NCBI RefSeq assembly: GCF_030272615.1
Contig: NC_081409.1
Span: 915,597,340 to 915,661,339, forward strand
Source: Cryptomeria japonica
Taxonomy: Eukaryota > Streptophyta > Pinopsida > Cupressales > Cupressaceae
Length of the DNA: 64,000 nucleotides
Direction: 5' to 3'
Each line of letters starts with the position of its first letter. Positions within the stretch are counted from its first letter, which is position 1. The position numbers were made by a program, and so were the translations under genes. Below the pieces are notes generated by a model. That model saw only the letters and a list, made by a program, of their open reading frames with translations. It searched no databases and was not told the origin of the DNA. Of the stretch, positions 11,240 through 21,841 are shown one piece after another.

Positions 11240-12128
11240 TTGATGAGTACACACATTTATGTTCTCAAATAATTTCTTCCTTGCAAAAGAATGTCTTTCC
11301 CCTCAAGCAAGATACATCTAAAATGGTGAACGTTTGTACCATCTTTTACTACAAAGAATTGAAACATTGTTTCTTGAAAAATCTTATCAATCTTAGCAGT
11401 TTTTTAGAAAGTATCAAGCCATGTTCATTACTGAATTAACCATAGCTGATTTTATAAAAATTGAAAACCATCAAGAAGGGCCAATTACATCTGTTCAACT
11501 TTCTACAAAAATCAATGTATCAGAAATACATCCTCTCTATATTTTATAACATATCCATGAAGTAAGTATATATAGAGAACCATAATTGGTCATTTTCTTT
11601 AAAACTGGAAGTAAGAGACAGAGACGGGAGTGTTAATGCTACTATTCAAAAATAAAATTATAATATCCAAATGTTTTAAGAAAGATTCTATTTATATCTA
11701 AATTTTAATTTTAAATTTTATATTTAAAGATTTAAATAAATAGAATGTATTTTAATTTTAGAATTCAATTGATTTGAATCCAAAAAAACAAGGAATTGTA
11801 GAATAGAAATGAAATATATTTCTATTTTTTTTGTAGTGATTTGCATGCAAAAAAACTAAAATAATAATAGAATAGAAATGTTAGATTAATTTTTAATTTT
11901 TCTCAATTTCACAATTAAAAAGATACTCTATTCAATTAGTTTTTATTAATGCATACACAATATAACTTTACTAATCATTTTTACACATAAATCAAATAGG
12001 AATTTTTAGAGCATGTACACTTGTGAATATATTTTTGCATCTACTCTTAAATATTATTTTATTAACAATGAATTCTCAAATCAAACATACGTATCAAAGA
12101 TTTTGAATTTGTTTTATGTGGAGAGAGG
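11240..12128. other. AT-rich DNA without a gene
   Basis: Long A/T runs and no credible ORF. A purine-rich GTGGAGAGAGG immediately before 12129 could be a polypurine tract of an element that is otherwise not recognisable. Confidence 0.4.
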
Positions 12129-13300
12129 TGTAGCAACCCACCAAAATTGATTTCCACAAAGATTGAGTATTATATATATAATTTTTTTTTTTTTTTCATT
12201 ATGTTTTATTCAATTGCATACTCTGGGCATCCATCCACTTAGGATTAGGCAATCATCCATTCGGGATGAGCTTCTAACCATATGGGTTAGGCAATTGTCC
12301 ATACGGGATGTAAAATTCCATCTATCCAATACGGGATAGGCATCTACCCATACAGGGTAGGCATCCATCCAAACGGGATAGGAGATGCTCTGGCCAGAGA
12401 CTTAGACTCATCGGGACCATTCGGGTCTTGAGCCACTCACTAAGTACTACACTCTTCTAACAAGAATGCACCGAGGTCGCCGTCCTTAGGAGTAATTAAA
12501 AATAATACAAGCTTGAATTCCGCCTCGGAATTTGACTTAAAGCCTCGGAAAGTCAAGCGAATCCATACGGGATTCCTTCCGAGTATGCATTGAATTAAAT
12601 TGATTATCTTATCTCTCAATTAGGATTCTTACTCAACCAAGCCTAGACCCCACCCACGAATGCTTGAGTACGAGGGACAACTCCATCCCAAGACTGCCTA
12701 CATACCCGCTTTGGCACGGGATCAAGGCGTAAAATATGTAGTTCTATTTTCTAATCTATGGTTTGATGTAAACTGATTTGTGGGTATGCAACCCTTTCTA
12801 GGGTCAGTGTCCCAGACAGTTTCTCTGCGGTTGCTACCCACAATGGTAGCGCTTAAGCGAAGGCTCAAAATGGCCTATTGCTTGTGGCCTAAACAAAAAT
12901 AACTAGACCCTAATACTTATCATGAGCGTCACCCAATTGCAAATCACCAATATCCCTTCGAGATGAAATAAATAAATAAAGAAAATAAATTTCATGAGGG
13001 TATTTAACTTGACCATCCTTAAAAAGTGGTTTACTATGGTGTATCTCAACGGATGTGAAAATCATTTAAAAGTTATCTTATTAAATTATCGATCCAAGAG
13101 GGATTACCCGCCCCTTGGATTTTAACTTCCAAATGTCCCTTATTACTCCCCGACGATTTATAGGGACGATGCCACAGACGTCATTAATGCAGCTTTATTA
13201 GGCGTTAAGTGCAATAGTTCAACACGACGACATTACCCGTAAGCGTGACCCAGAGGCACCATATATACCGAACGCTGCTATTTTTGGTTTTTCCAACTTC
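12129..13300 (+). repeat. LTR-like segment with reiterated CATCC-ACGGGATAGG motifs
   Basis: Starts TGTAGCAACCCACC right after a purine tract, like the TGTAGCATCC and TGTAGACACC heads of other LTRs in this window. At 12230-12390 a short unit of CATCC, a few bases, then CGGGATAGG recurs about seven times. The next part is less AT-rich than its surroundings, and a TATATACC sequence lies near 13262. No coding frame. I read it as a solo or 3' LTR of an unclassified element; the right edge is uncertain. Confidence 0.35.
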
Positions 13301-13944
13301 CTTTGTTTAGTTTTCTAACTACGAAAACAAAAATTGAAAGCGTAAATAATTGAAATAACTACTTGAAGTGTAATTTGCATAATAATGACCATCACGAAAC
13401 TTGCATAATAGTAATTACATGTGTACTTGCATGAAAGATGTAATTATTCCATAAATAATTCACATGCTATGAACCATCAATGAAAGTAATTAATCTATGA
13501 GAAATTTGCATGACGTAAGAAGATTTAACGAGTCCAAAATAACGATTAAATTTAAGCATTTGGTTCAAATCGTACTAATGTAAGTTAATCTCTAAAGGCC
13601 AATCAAGTGTCCCAATGATTCTTAATGGGTTGAGTAACTTAAATTTTAAGAGAATATAGTCTACAATTTTAAAACTTACTAAGGATAATTTAATTATGAA
13701 CTTGCTACATATTAGCCCAATTTTTCTAAGTCGAAATACGATATCTTAAAGTTTACACTGAAAAAAAATCATTATGTCCTAAATGCCATTACTATCAAAC
13801 TAATTTTTTTTTAACTAAATAACCAATAGTAATTGACATAGAGTATTAATTTATATATATTAAAAAAAAAACCCCAAATTAAAACTTCAATTTACAAATT
13901 AGAAAGGAAAAAAAACTTTAATTAAATAACTTGTTTTATTTTGG
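13301..13944. other. No recognisable gene
   Basis: AT-rich with several poly-A/poly-T runs and no supported ORF. It may be the tail of the preceding LTR-like segment. Confidence 0.35.
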
Positions 13945-14110
13945 GTAGTAAATAGGGTGCGGGGTGGGGACCACGGGTCCCATCACCCCTGCGGCCCTGC
14001 ATGTGCAGGGCTGCAGGGATGAGGGGATACCGCGGGCCCCTCCGTACCCCTGCGACGGTTTTAATGTAACCGCCCTGCATGCTGCCGTCCCTTTACTTTG
14101 AACGCCGTGC
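13945..14110. other. GC-rich island with foldback potential
   Basis: A sharp GC-rich patch in AT-rich DNA. It contains GGGGACCACGGGTCCC and CCCTGCATGTGCAGGG, both near-perfect palindromes, plus CCGCGGG. It has no ORF. It could be the subterminal region of a degraded DNA transposon or a structured non-coding sequence. Confidence 0.5.
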
Positions 14111-14148
14111 GTTATGGATTTTTAGGGGATTTTTCTTAAAGTTTGAAA

Positions 14149-14173
14149 TTATATATATATATATATATATATG
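14149..14173. repeat. (AT)n microsatellite
   Basis: About 12 AT dinucleotides. Confidence 0.85.
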
Positions 14174-14542
14174 ATTATATATATTATTATTTTTTTGATC
14201 TTTCTTTTTTTTGTGATGTAGGAGCATTGCATTTTCAAATTATTGAAAATTGCTCAGAGAAGGGTAGATAACAGGTATGTTAAAAATAATAATAATAATA
14301 ATGTTACAGATTAAATTTCAGGGACAAAATACAATGAAACAGTAACCAGAGAGGTTTTTTTTTTCATTTCTTTGGTTCTTTACACAGGGAGATCTATTCA
14401 CAGAGAAAAGAGATAATTTATTTGTACACACAGGGAAAATCTTTCACAAATGGGAAATGTTAAACGTATTTCTACAGCGGATTTAGATAACCAGAAAATG
14501 AGAAATCTTAGAGAGATTGATTACAGCGAGATCCTTTCAAAT

Positions 14543-14620
14543 ATACATTTCAGACTTTAAATCAATAACCAGAGAAAAGAATACATTTCAGACTTTAAAT
14601 CAATAACCAGAGAAAAGATT
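14543..14620. repeat. About 40-bp tandem duplication
   Basis: ATACATTTCAGACTTTAAAT plus the following AACCAGAGAAAAGA occurs twice in direct succession. Confidence 0.8.
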
Positions 14621-14689
14621 CTGGAGAAAGGAGATAAAGGTAGTTCTGAATTAGTTCTTCAAATCTAAAACTTAATAAGATATTTTAAC

Positions 14690-15115
14690 GATTTAATCTG
14701 GATGAATCTAATTCTTATCAAAATTTGAAATGAATGGATCTAATTTTTATCAAAAATCTAAAAACAATGAATCTAATTCTCATCAAATGACTCTAATCTC
14801 CTAAACCATTTAATCTACTTCGTATCAAAAACTGAAACTAATTCTTATCAAGAATCTGAAACAAATGAATCTCATTCTCATCAAATGATTCTAATTTCCT
14901 AAACAATTTAATCTACTTCTTATAAAAAACTGAAACTAATTCTTATCAAAATCTGAAACAAATAAATCTCATTCTCATCAAATGATTCTAATTTCCTAAA
15001 TAATTTAATCTACTTCTTATCAAAAACTGAAACTAATTCTTATCAAAATCTGAAACAAATAAATCTCATTCTCATCAAATGATTCTAATTTCCTAAATAA
15101 TTTAATCAAATCTAA
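14690..15115. repeat. 97-bp tandem repeat, about four units
   Basis: TCAAATGATTCTAATTTCC recurs at 14881, 14978 and 15075, an exact 97-bp period, with an earlier more diverged copy starting at 14783 (98 bp upstream). Each unit also contains internal CTTATCAAAA-type sub-repeats. The last two units are almost identical, so the expansion is recent. Confidence 0.85.
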
Positions 15116-15708
15116 TCTGCAACAAGAATAAGATGCACGAAACTAAATTTGAAAGAACCTGGGTGCTTGAAAATGGTGTAGAGTCCTCTACAAATCTTCC
15201 TTGATCCTCCAAATTTGAAGAGAAGTCCTCCCAAACAAAAATCTTAGCTGAAATGAAAATTGACTACAAAGGAAAATTTTACTTGAAGAATTTCTTATGG
15301 AATAGCCAACACCTCTTTTTGAAACTTGTACATCTTTTATATAAAAAATTTCAAATTTCCACTACCTAATTTTTAATTGAAAAAAAGAGATTCTCTCCCA
15401 ATTTGGCCTTCATGCAAATTGATTAGACTTAGTGGGAGGAGTTACATGCAAGGTGGTGGAGAAGCCTCTAGAAGCTTCTTATTCCTCCTACAACATGTGC
15501 CTTAATTTGGGTGAGGGAATTTAAATAACCAAAAATATATATATATGTTTTCCATGTGTGTGTGTGATTTATTATTTTTATTCCTTTACAATATTCATTC
15601 AATAGTTTATCCAAAAGAAATATAATAGAGTTTGTAAAAAGGTGATAAAGGAGGGTTGTGACAAGAGGGAAACTCAGTATAGAAGGAGAATCATTCATTG
15701 GGTAAATA
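15116..15708. other. No recognisable gene
   Basis: AT-rich sequence leading up to the histone-like ORF. No promoter or histone gene octamer motif is recognisable upstream of it. Confidence 0.4.
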
Positions 15709-16116
15709 ATGGCCTGTACAAAGCATACAACGAGGATGTCGATCAGGGTAAAGGCTCCCCACAAGCAATTGGCAAGGAATACAGCTACACCAACTATTTC
15801 AATGACATGCAAAGTGAAGCCACATAGGTTTAGGCCTGACATTGTTTCTCTTTGCAAGATTTGCAAATACAAGAATAAGTCTGAGGTCCTTATGAGGAAT
15901 TTGCACTTCCAAAGACTCGTTAAAGATATTGCTCGGGGCTTTAAGATTGATTTGCACTTCCAAAGCTTCATAGTTGTTGCACTACAAGAGGCATTGGAGG
16001 TATACCTAGCACGGCTCATTGAGGACTCCAACCTCTATGCCACCCATACCAAGAGGGTCTTCATCATGCCCAACAATATTAAGCTTGCTCATCGCATCCA
16101 AGGCGAAAGGAACTGA
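15709..16116 (+). CDS. Histone H3-like ORF, highly divergent (pseudogene or variant)
   Basis: 135 codons, open from ATG to TGA, and essentially full length (plant H3 is 136 with Met). Landmarks in order are KAPHKQLA (tail), KPHRFRP (residues 37-43), [33 protein letters not shown] and the C-terminal RIQGERN. Only a little over half the residues match canonical H3. R2 is Cys, K9 is Met, the K27 region is rewritten, and one residue is missing near K36/K37. H3 is among the most conserved proteins, so this much change points to an intronless pseudogene that happens to remain open. A fast-evolving variant, as known for some germline or centromeric H3, is the alternative. The antisense 187-codon ORF here is a shadow. 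Confidence 0.65.
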   Translation: MACTKHTTRMSIRVKAPHKQLARNTATPTISMTCKVKPHRFRPDIVSLCKICKYKNKSEVLMRNLHFQRLVKDIARGFKIDLHFQSFIVVALQEALEVYLARLIEDSNLYATHTKRVFIMPNNIKLAHRIQGERN

Positions 16117-16499
16117 TTGCAAAGGAAAATCATTTCTATTATTCCTTTTGTTTTGTAATTGGATAAGGAATGGTTTTTTGGGGGGTTATAGATTTTGTAG
16201 TTCCAGACAACATTATCATTGGCATGTAGTGTACTCCTTGAGCACTGTTATTATTTATATTATATGAGTGTTTATACAAGTGTATTTTAAGAATTATAAA
16301 TTTATCAAATCAAGCAATGAATCAAATAGAAAATTTGTGATTTATGGATTCAAGAATAATCTAGATTTGCTTGATTTACAAGAATGATTGTTCTTATCTA
16401 TCAAATGTGCATTTTGATAGATGGAGAATGTTTATGTATGTCATTATCTACATTGCAAATCAACTATAAATAATATCAATTACTTTTCAATTATACAAC
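16117..16499. other. AT-rich DNA downstream of the H3-like ORF
   Basis: No ORF of note. The first 150 bp could be a decayed histone 3' untranslated region. Confidence 0.35.
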
Positions 16500-19400
16500 A
16501 TATGACACTTGAAACCTATCCCTAATCCTAAGAGTAAATCCTATCCATAATCCTAACCCTAGCCATAATCCTAACTATGATTCTAACCCCAACCATGATG
16601 TAAACAATAAACCTAACCATAAACCCAAACCATAACCCTAATCATAATCCTTACCCTAACCCTAATCATAACACTAACTTAACCAAAATCCTAAACCCTA
16701 ATGCTAACAATAATCCTGATGAATAAATGATGAATAGATAGTACCAAAATAGTACTAAGAGGGGGGGGGTGGTGAATTAGTATAGGAAAAATACCTTACC
16801 CTGAAACGGTTTGACTGCACACACTAAACTTTGACTGGTGAGAAATAACACCGGTCTAAATCAGATTACTATCGGTAAAACACAGTGAGCATGTGAAAGA
16901 CATAAACTGGTAACCCTTAGCTTTCCATACAATCTAATACCTCATTTCCACTTCACCCTTATGCATAAGCAAGTAATCTATCATTAGAAATATAATGACT
17001 GCTAGTTCAACATGTTTTACCACTTTGACATAAAATACTAAACCATCACATGAAAGGCATCACACATGACACATTGATTTTTCACGTGGAAACCCAACTA
17101 GGAAAAACCATGGTGGAGATGAATACCCACAAGATGCTCTTTGAACTCTTTAGAAGTCCGCTCTGTTAGGAGCCTAGTTCGGTTAAAGACTGTTACAATA
17201 GGTTCTGCTAGGAACTGATCCTGCTAGGGATCACCTAGTTAAGGGATGGCTAAATACTCGGTTAAAGGTTAGAACCTTGTTAAAGGTTACCTCGCAAGAG
17301 GATTTGAAGAACTCATTGAATTGAGTCACCCTATTAAAGGATTTACACAAAAGCTTGTTAAAGCTACCTGGTTAAGGGATTTTCCAACTATTGAAATGGT
17401 TAGAAGTCAACAGGTAATACACTGATCTAATAACATCACTTAATGCCAAGGCAGATCCACTTTAGCTCCTTTTCTTCTACAATCACAATCTGCAGGTATC
17501 AACACACTTCTCCAGTCTAGCAAGAATCAAGTATCACTCACTGAGATACACACATAACATTTGCCAACAACAACAAAATGGAAAACATCATCGACCTTAT
17601 AGGAAACAGATAGGTTGCTAGCATAAACCCTAAACCCTAAGCATTTAGGTTTTACAATCCAGTCAGTTCAATCCTAACCGTTAATCACACTGCATCGAAT
17701 ACAAAAGTCTTGAATAGATCTCAAGACGTTCTCTAGCGTTCATTCTTTGTTGCTTCAGGAAGCTGATAACTCATCATGCGCTCTCCACTGTTTACAGAGA
17801 CTTCGCACATTCTCGAGGTACATAGGATCAATCTCCATGCAAGATCCTCAAGGAAATCCTTCACACGCATAAGGCTGATGTCACAACACTTATCTGGTCA
17901 TCATTACAATGCTAACTCATCACAAGATGTCATCGGTTGAATCACACAATCTTGGAATGCATCAACCGGAAACCCTGAAGCTGAGACTACCAACCACTAG
18001 TCATGCCAAATGAAACCTCGATGCAAAACTTCCATTTACCGGTTCTCATTCCAACATACCGGTTCACCTTGAACAAACATACCACTTCACTTTTTCACAA
18101 ATATCAGTTTACATCATCATACCGGTTCTCTTGCTAGTTTGCTTACTACAACATACTGGTTCATACTTCAGCATATTGACATCAATGACAACATACAATA
18201 TCATCATGTCATCATGCTCTACACATATGCCAACAAATCCTACCCTAAACTGAACCATAACCAAAATTGAACCTTAATACTAGTCTATTTCTAACCTTCA
18301 TCTAGCCCAAACCCTAATCCTAATTGAACTTTAATACTAATTTAACCTTAAATTTAATGTAATTGAACCATAACCCTAATTCTAACCCTAACTTTGATGT
18401 AAACCCTAAACATAATTGTAACCTTGACATTATACCCTAGCCATAAACTTAACCTTAAAACTAAACACTAACCCTAACCATAATCATAAACCCTGACCCT
18501 AACAATAATCCTAAACCAAAGCCAAACCTTAACCTTGATGCTAACCCTAACAATAATATACACCCTAACAATTATCATAACCCCAACCCTAATCATAATC
18601 CTAACCATGATGTAAACCTTAACCTTGACCATACTGCTAACATTAACTTTGATCCAAAACATAACCATAAACCAAATCCTAATTCTAACCATACCTCCAG
18701 TTATAATTCTAACCATAGCTCTAGTTATAATTCTAACCCTAACCCTAACTGTAATTATGCCTACCCTAAGCCTACCTTTTAGGTAAACCATAACCATAAC
18801 CATAAATTTAAACCTAACTTTAACCATGATATAAAACCTAAACCAACAAATAAACCTAACTATAAACCAAACCCTAAATCCTAACCCAAGCAATAAAACT
18901 AACCCTAACTATAACCATGATATAAACACTAACATTAATCCTAACACTTGACCCTTAACCTTTACCCTAACCATGTTGTAAACCTTAACCCTAGCCATAA
19001 TCCTCACCATAAATGTAACCCTATGCCTATCCATAAACCTAACCCTAACACCAAACCCAACCATGATGTAAACCATAACCCTAACCATAATTCTAAACCT
19101 TAATATAACCCAACCATAACCATAAACCCTAACCCTAACCCAAAACCTATCTCTAATCCTACAAGTAAATCCTATCCATAATCCTAATCCTACCCTGAAA
19201 CCCTAACCCTAATCTTAATCTTAAACACTAACCCCAACCATAATCCTCACCCTAACCCTAAACCATAATGTTAATCATGACCCCAACCCCAATCCTAACC
19301 CTAACTATGATATAAACCCTCTTATCCTAACTATGACCCTAACCCCAACCATGATGTAAACAATAAACTAACCATAACCCCAAACCAAAACCCTAATCAT

Positions 19401-20215
19401 AATCCTTACCCTAACCCTAATCATAATTCTAACCTAACCATAATCCTAAGCCCTAACCCTAACAATAATCCTACCCTAAGCTTAACACTAACCCAAATTG
19501 AACCTTAATCCTAATCTATTCCTAATCTTAATCTAGCCAAAACCCTAATCCTCATTGAACTTTAATACTAATTTAACCCTAACTTTAATGTAATTGAACC
19601 ATAACTCTTATTCTAATTGTAACTTTGATGTAAACCCTAAAAGTAATTGTAACCCTGACACTATAGTCTAGCCATAAACTTAACCTTAATGCTAAACCCT
19701 AACCCTAACCCTAACCATAATCAAAAACCCTATCCTAAACCATAATCCTAAACCAAAACCAAACCCTAACCTTGATGCTAACCCTAACCATGCTATACAC
19801 CTTAGCCATTATCATAACCCTAACCTTAAACACTAACCCTAATCATAACCCTAACCATGATGTAAACCTCAACCCAGACCATAATGCTAACCTTAACTTC
19901 GATCCAAAATATAACCATAAACCAAATCCTAATCTTAACCATATCCCAAGTTATAATTCTAACCCTAACCCTAACTATAATTATGCTTACCCTAACCCTA
20001 CCTTTGATGTAAACCCTAAACATAATTGTCACTCTCAGACTGAACCCTAACCCTAACCATAAATTTAACTCTAATATTAAATTGTAACGATAACCCTAAC
20101 CTTAACCATGATATAAACCCTAACCCAAACCATGATGTAAACCTTATCCTCGACCATAACACTAACCTTAACCCTAATGCTAACCATAACCATAATACTT
20201 GCCATTAAATAAAGT
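16500..20215. repeat. Interstitial telomere-like repeat block with ~1.1-kb higher-order units
   Basis: Long runs of CCCTAA, CCATAA and CCTAAC variants, with scattered exact CCCTAAACC, read as degenerate plant telomere-type DNA on the C-rich strand. On top of this a longer unit is repeated. 16519-16716 plus 18236-19140 aligns with 19145-20200, sharing rare landmarks such as CTTGATGCTAACCCTAAC (18533; 19769), GATCCAAAA-ATAACCATAAA (18650; 19910) and TTGAACTTTAATACTAATTT (18325; 19556). The first unit is interrupted by the solo LTR at 16717-18235. ORFs in this block are low-complexity artefacts. Confidence 0.85.
16717..18235 (-). mobile_element. Solo LTR (minus orientation) in telomere-like DNA
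   Basis: 1519 bp starting TGATGAAT and ending GCCAACA on the plus strand, flanked by AATCC at 16712-16716 and 18236-18240. On the minus strand it begins TGTTGGCATATG and carries TTGTCATTGATGTCAA and several ACCGGT motifs, shared with the LTR starting at 61972. The intact target survives in the second higher-order unit near 19461-19481 (AACAATAATCCTACCCTAAG), which confirms both edges and the 5-bp duplication. There is no internal coding sequence. The exact superfamily is not resolved; copia-type is my guess. Confidence 0.75.
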
Positions 20216-20420
20216 TTGATATATTTTAGAGCTAAGTATTTGCTTTGATCTTGTAACAAATATATATTATTAGAAAAAGTTTAAATAGATATATAAAATT
20301 TCATATATCTCTGTGTAATAATATAATAATATTATAATATAATTTATTTAATAAAAAGATACTATATAATTATATATTGCACTTATTTTATGTTTTCCAT
20401 GTCGTACCACGCGACTACCA
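20216..20420. other. AT-rich spacer
   Basis: Separates the telomere-like block from the foldback element; nothing else is seen. Confidence 0.4.
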
Positions 20421-20597
20421 CTAGCATATATACCTTAAATTTTAATTTAATCTATTAAAAGTATGCCAAGAGATATCCTTCTCGAGGCACCTATTTTAAA
20501 TGAATTTTACACCCTAAAGTCATATAGGTGCCTCGAGAAGGATATCTCTCGGCTTACTTTATATAGATTAAATTAAAATTTAAGGTGTATATTCTAG
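20421..20597. mobile_element. Foldback element (long inverted repeat, MITE-like)
   Basis: Arms of about 73 bp (20421-20494 and 20524-20597) are near-perfect reverse complements around a 29-base loop. Each contains GATATCCTTCTCGAGGCACC or its complement, and the ends read CTAG. It would form a very stable hairpin. No ORF is present. It is probably a foldback/MITE; alternatively it could yield a small-RNA precursor hairpin. Confidence 0.75.
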
Positions 20598-20602
20598 TTT
20601 AA

Positions 20603-20831
20603 AGAATGATCCTCAACAAATCAAGTGGATGATTTGATCTATGGGGCCACAAAAGGGAAATCATTGATCTTGTACTTAGTGTATTGGCACCTAAAATAGG
20701 CATTAGGTAGATTGCAGTATATTACATGCTAGATTTAGTTAATATGTCCAATCTAAATTTTCACAAATTATTTTCAATCCTTGGATGAATTGATCTTGAC
20801 ATGGACACACATTTGTGAATGAAGCTAATAG
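20603..20831 (+). repeat. Repeat R1, copy a
   Basis: Shares GGTA/CAGTATATT, ATGCTAGATTTAGTTAATAT, GTCCAATCTA and TTGACATGGACACA with 30441-30590 and 49205-49425. The copia element at 20837 was inserted at or just beyond its right end. Class unknown. Confidence 0.7.
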
Positions 20832-20836
20832 AACAT
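20832..20836. repeat. Copia target-site duplication, left
   Basis: AACAT, repeated at 26465-26469. Confidence 0.9.
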
Positions 20837-21536
20837 TGTAAGGAAGCAAAGGTGTGCGGAAACACTTCCTACGCTAATCTTGAGAGGATGATTTTGCAAA
20901 TTTCAACTTAACTATTCCTAAGATATCAAGAAATGCACAATAAAGCATAAACAAAATAGCAATGAACACATAACACAGTGATTACCATGGGGAAACCCTT
21001 CTGGGAGAAAAACCCCACCCTCCAAAACTCGCACAATGTATTATCAAATCAAGCTGATTACAATACACTTGCAATGCAAGTTCTTACAGGAGCACATCAC
21101 CACAACTCGAACTCAGAGAGACTCCTTCTAGCATCCAGTCTTGCAAAAAACTCAATAATCAAACTCCTCCCCAAGCTCTTCTTTTATAGTGATTTTACAA
21201 CCTGGAAACCACTTGTGGTTTTGCAAAACCATGGGCTTAACCACCATGCCACATGGTGCCCATTTTTGACATTTACATTTCCAAAATGGAAAAACAACCA
21301 GGTTAAAATAGTAATCCCGTCCATAATTTTGTCCCCTAGCTTAGACCCTCTTAAAAGTCACAAAATGAGTCATTAAGGCTCTAAAAATGGCCCACCTATA
21401 TTCTACTATGGACAAGACTCATTTTTAACAACTCACTAACCATTTTCCAATGCATAAACATGTGGAAAACTACCTCAAACAAATTCTAGAATTTTCCAGA
21501 AAAAGATTGCAAGGTTGAGACACATGTTTCTCAACA
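20837..21536 (-). repeat. Copia 3' LTR
   Basis: Begins TGTAAGGAAGCAAAGG and ends TTTCTCAACA on the plus strand. Confidence 0.95.
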
Positions 21537-21841
21537 TTCTCCCACTTGTCGAACACCTTGCAAGAGTTAGGGGATCCAAAATATCATGGACTTAATTGCT
21601 AGGGGCCGAGAGGCCCATAGACTCTGAACACCATCTGAATTTCTCTGTGCTCACGGGCTTAGTTAATGCATCAGCAACATTCACCAAAGTTTCTACCTTT
21701 TCCAGCTTCACCTTGCCATCCTCAATCATATCTCTCACAAAATGATATTGTACATCAATGTGCTTGGTCCTGGCATGAAAAGTAGGGTTCTTCGCTAGGT
21801 AGATTGCACTCTGACTGTCACCTGTAAATTGTCACTACACC

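Noticed and set aside
15468-16031. 187-codon minus-strand ORF
   Set aside because: Antisense shadow of the histone H3-like frame, which is the recognisable one.
18474-20259. Minus-strand ORFs (139, 68 and 60 codons) rich in VRV/IMV residues
   Set aside because: They are translations of degenerate telomere-like repeat with no domain or start context.
20978-21376. 132-codon ORF, repeated at 25906-26304
   Set aside because: It lies in both copia LTRs, antisense to the element, and is duplicated only because the LTR is. Its shared openness reflects recent LTR identity, not a gene.
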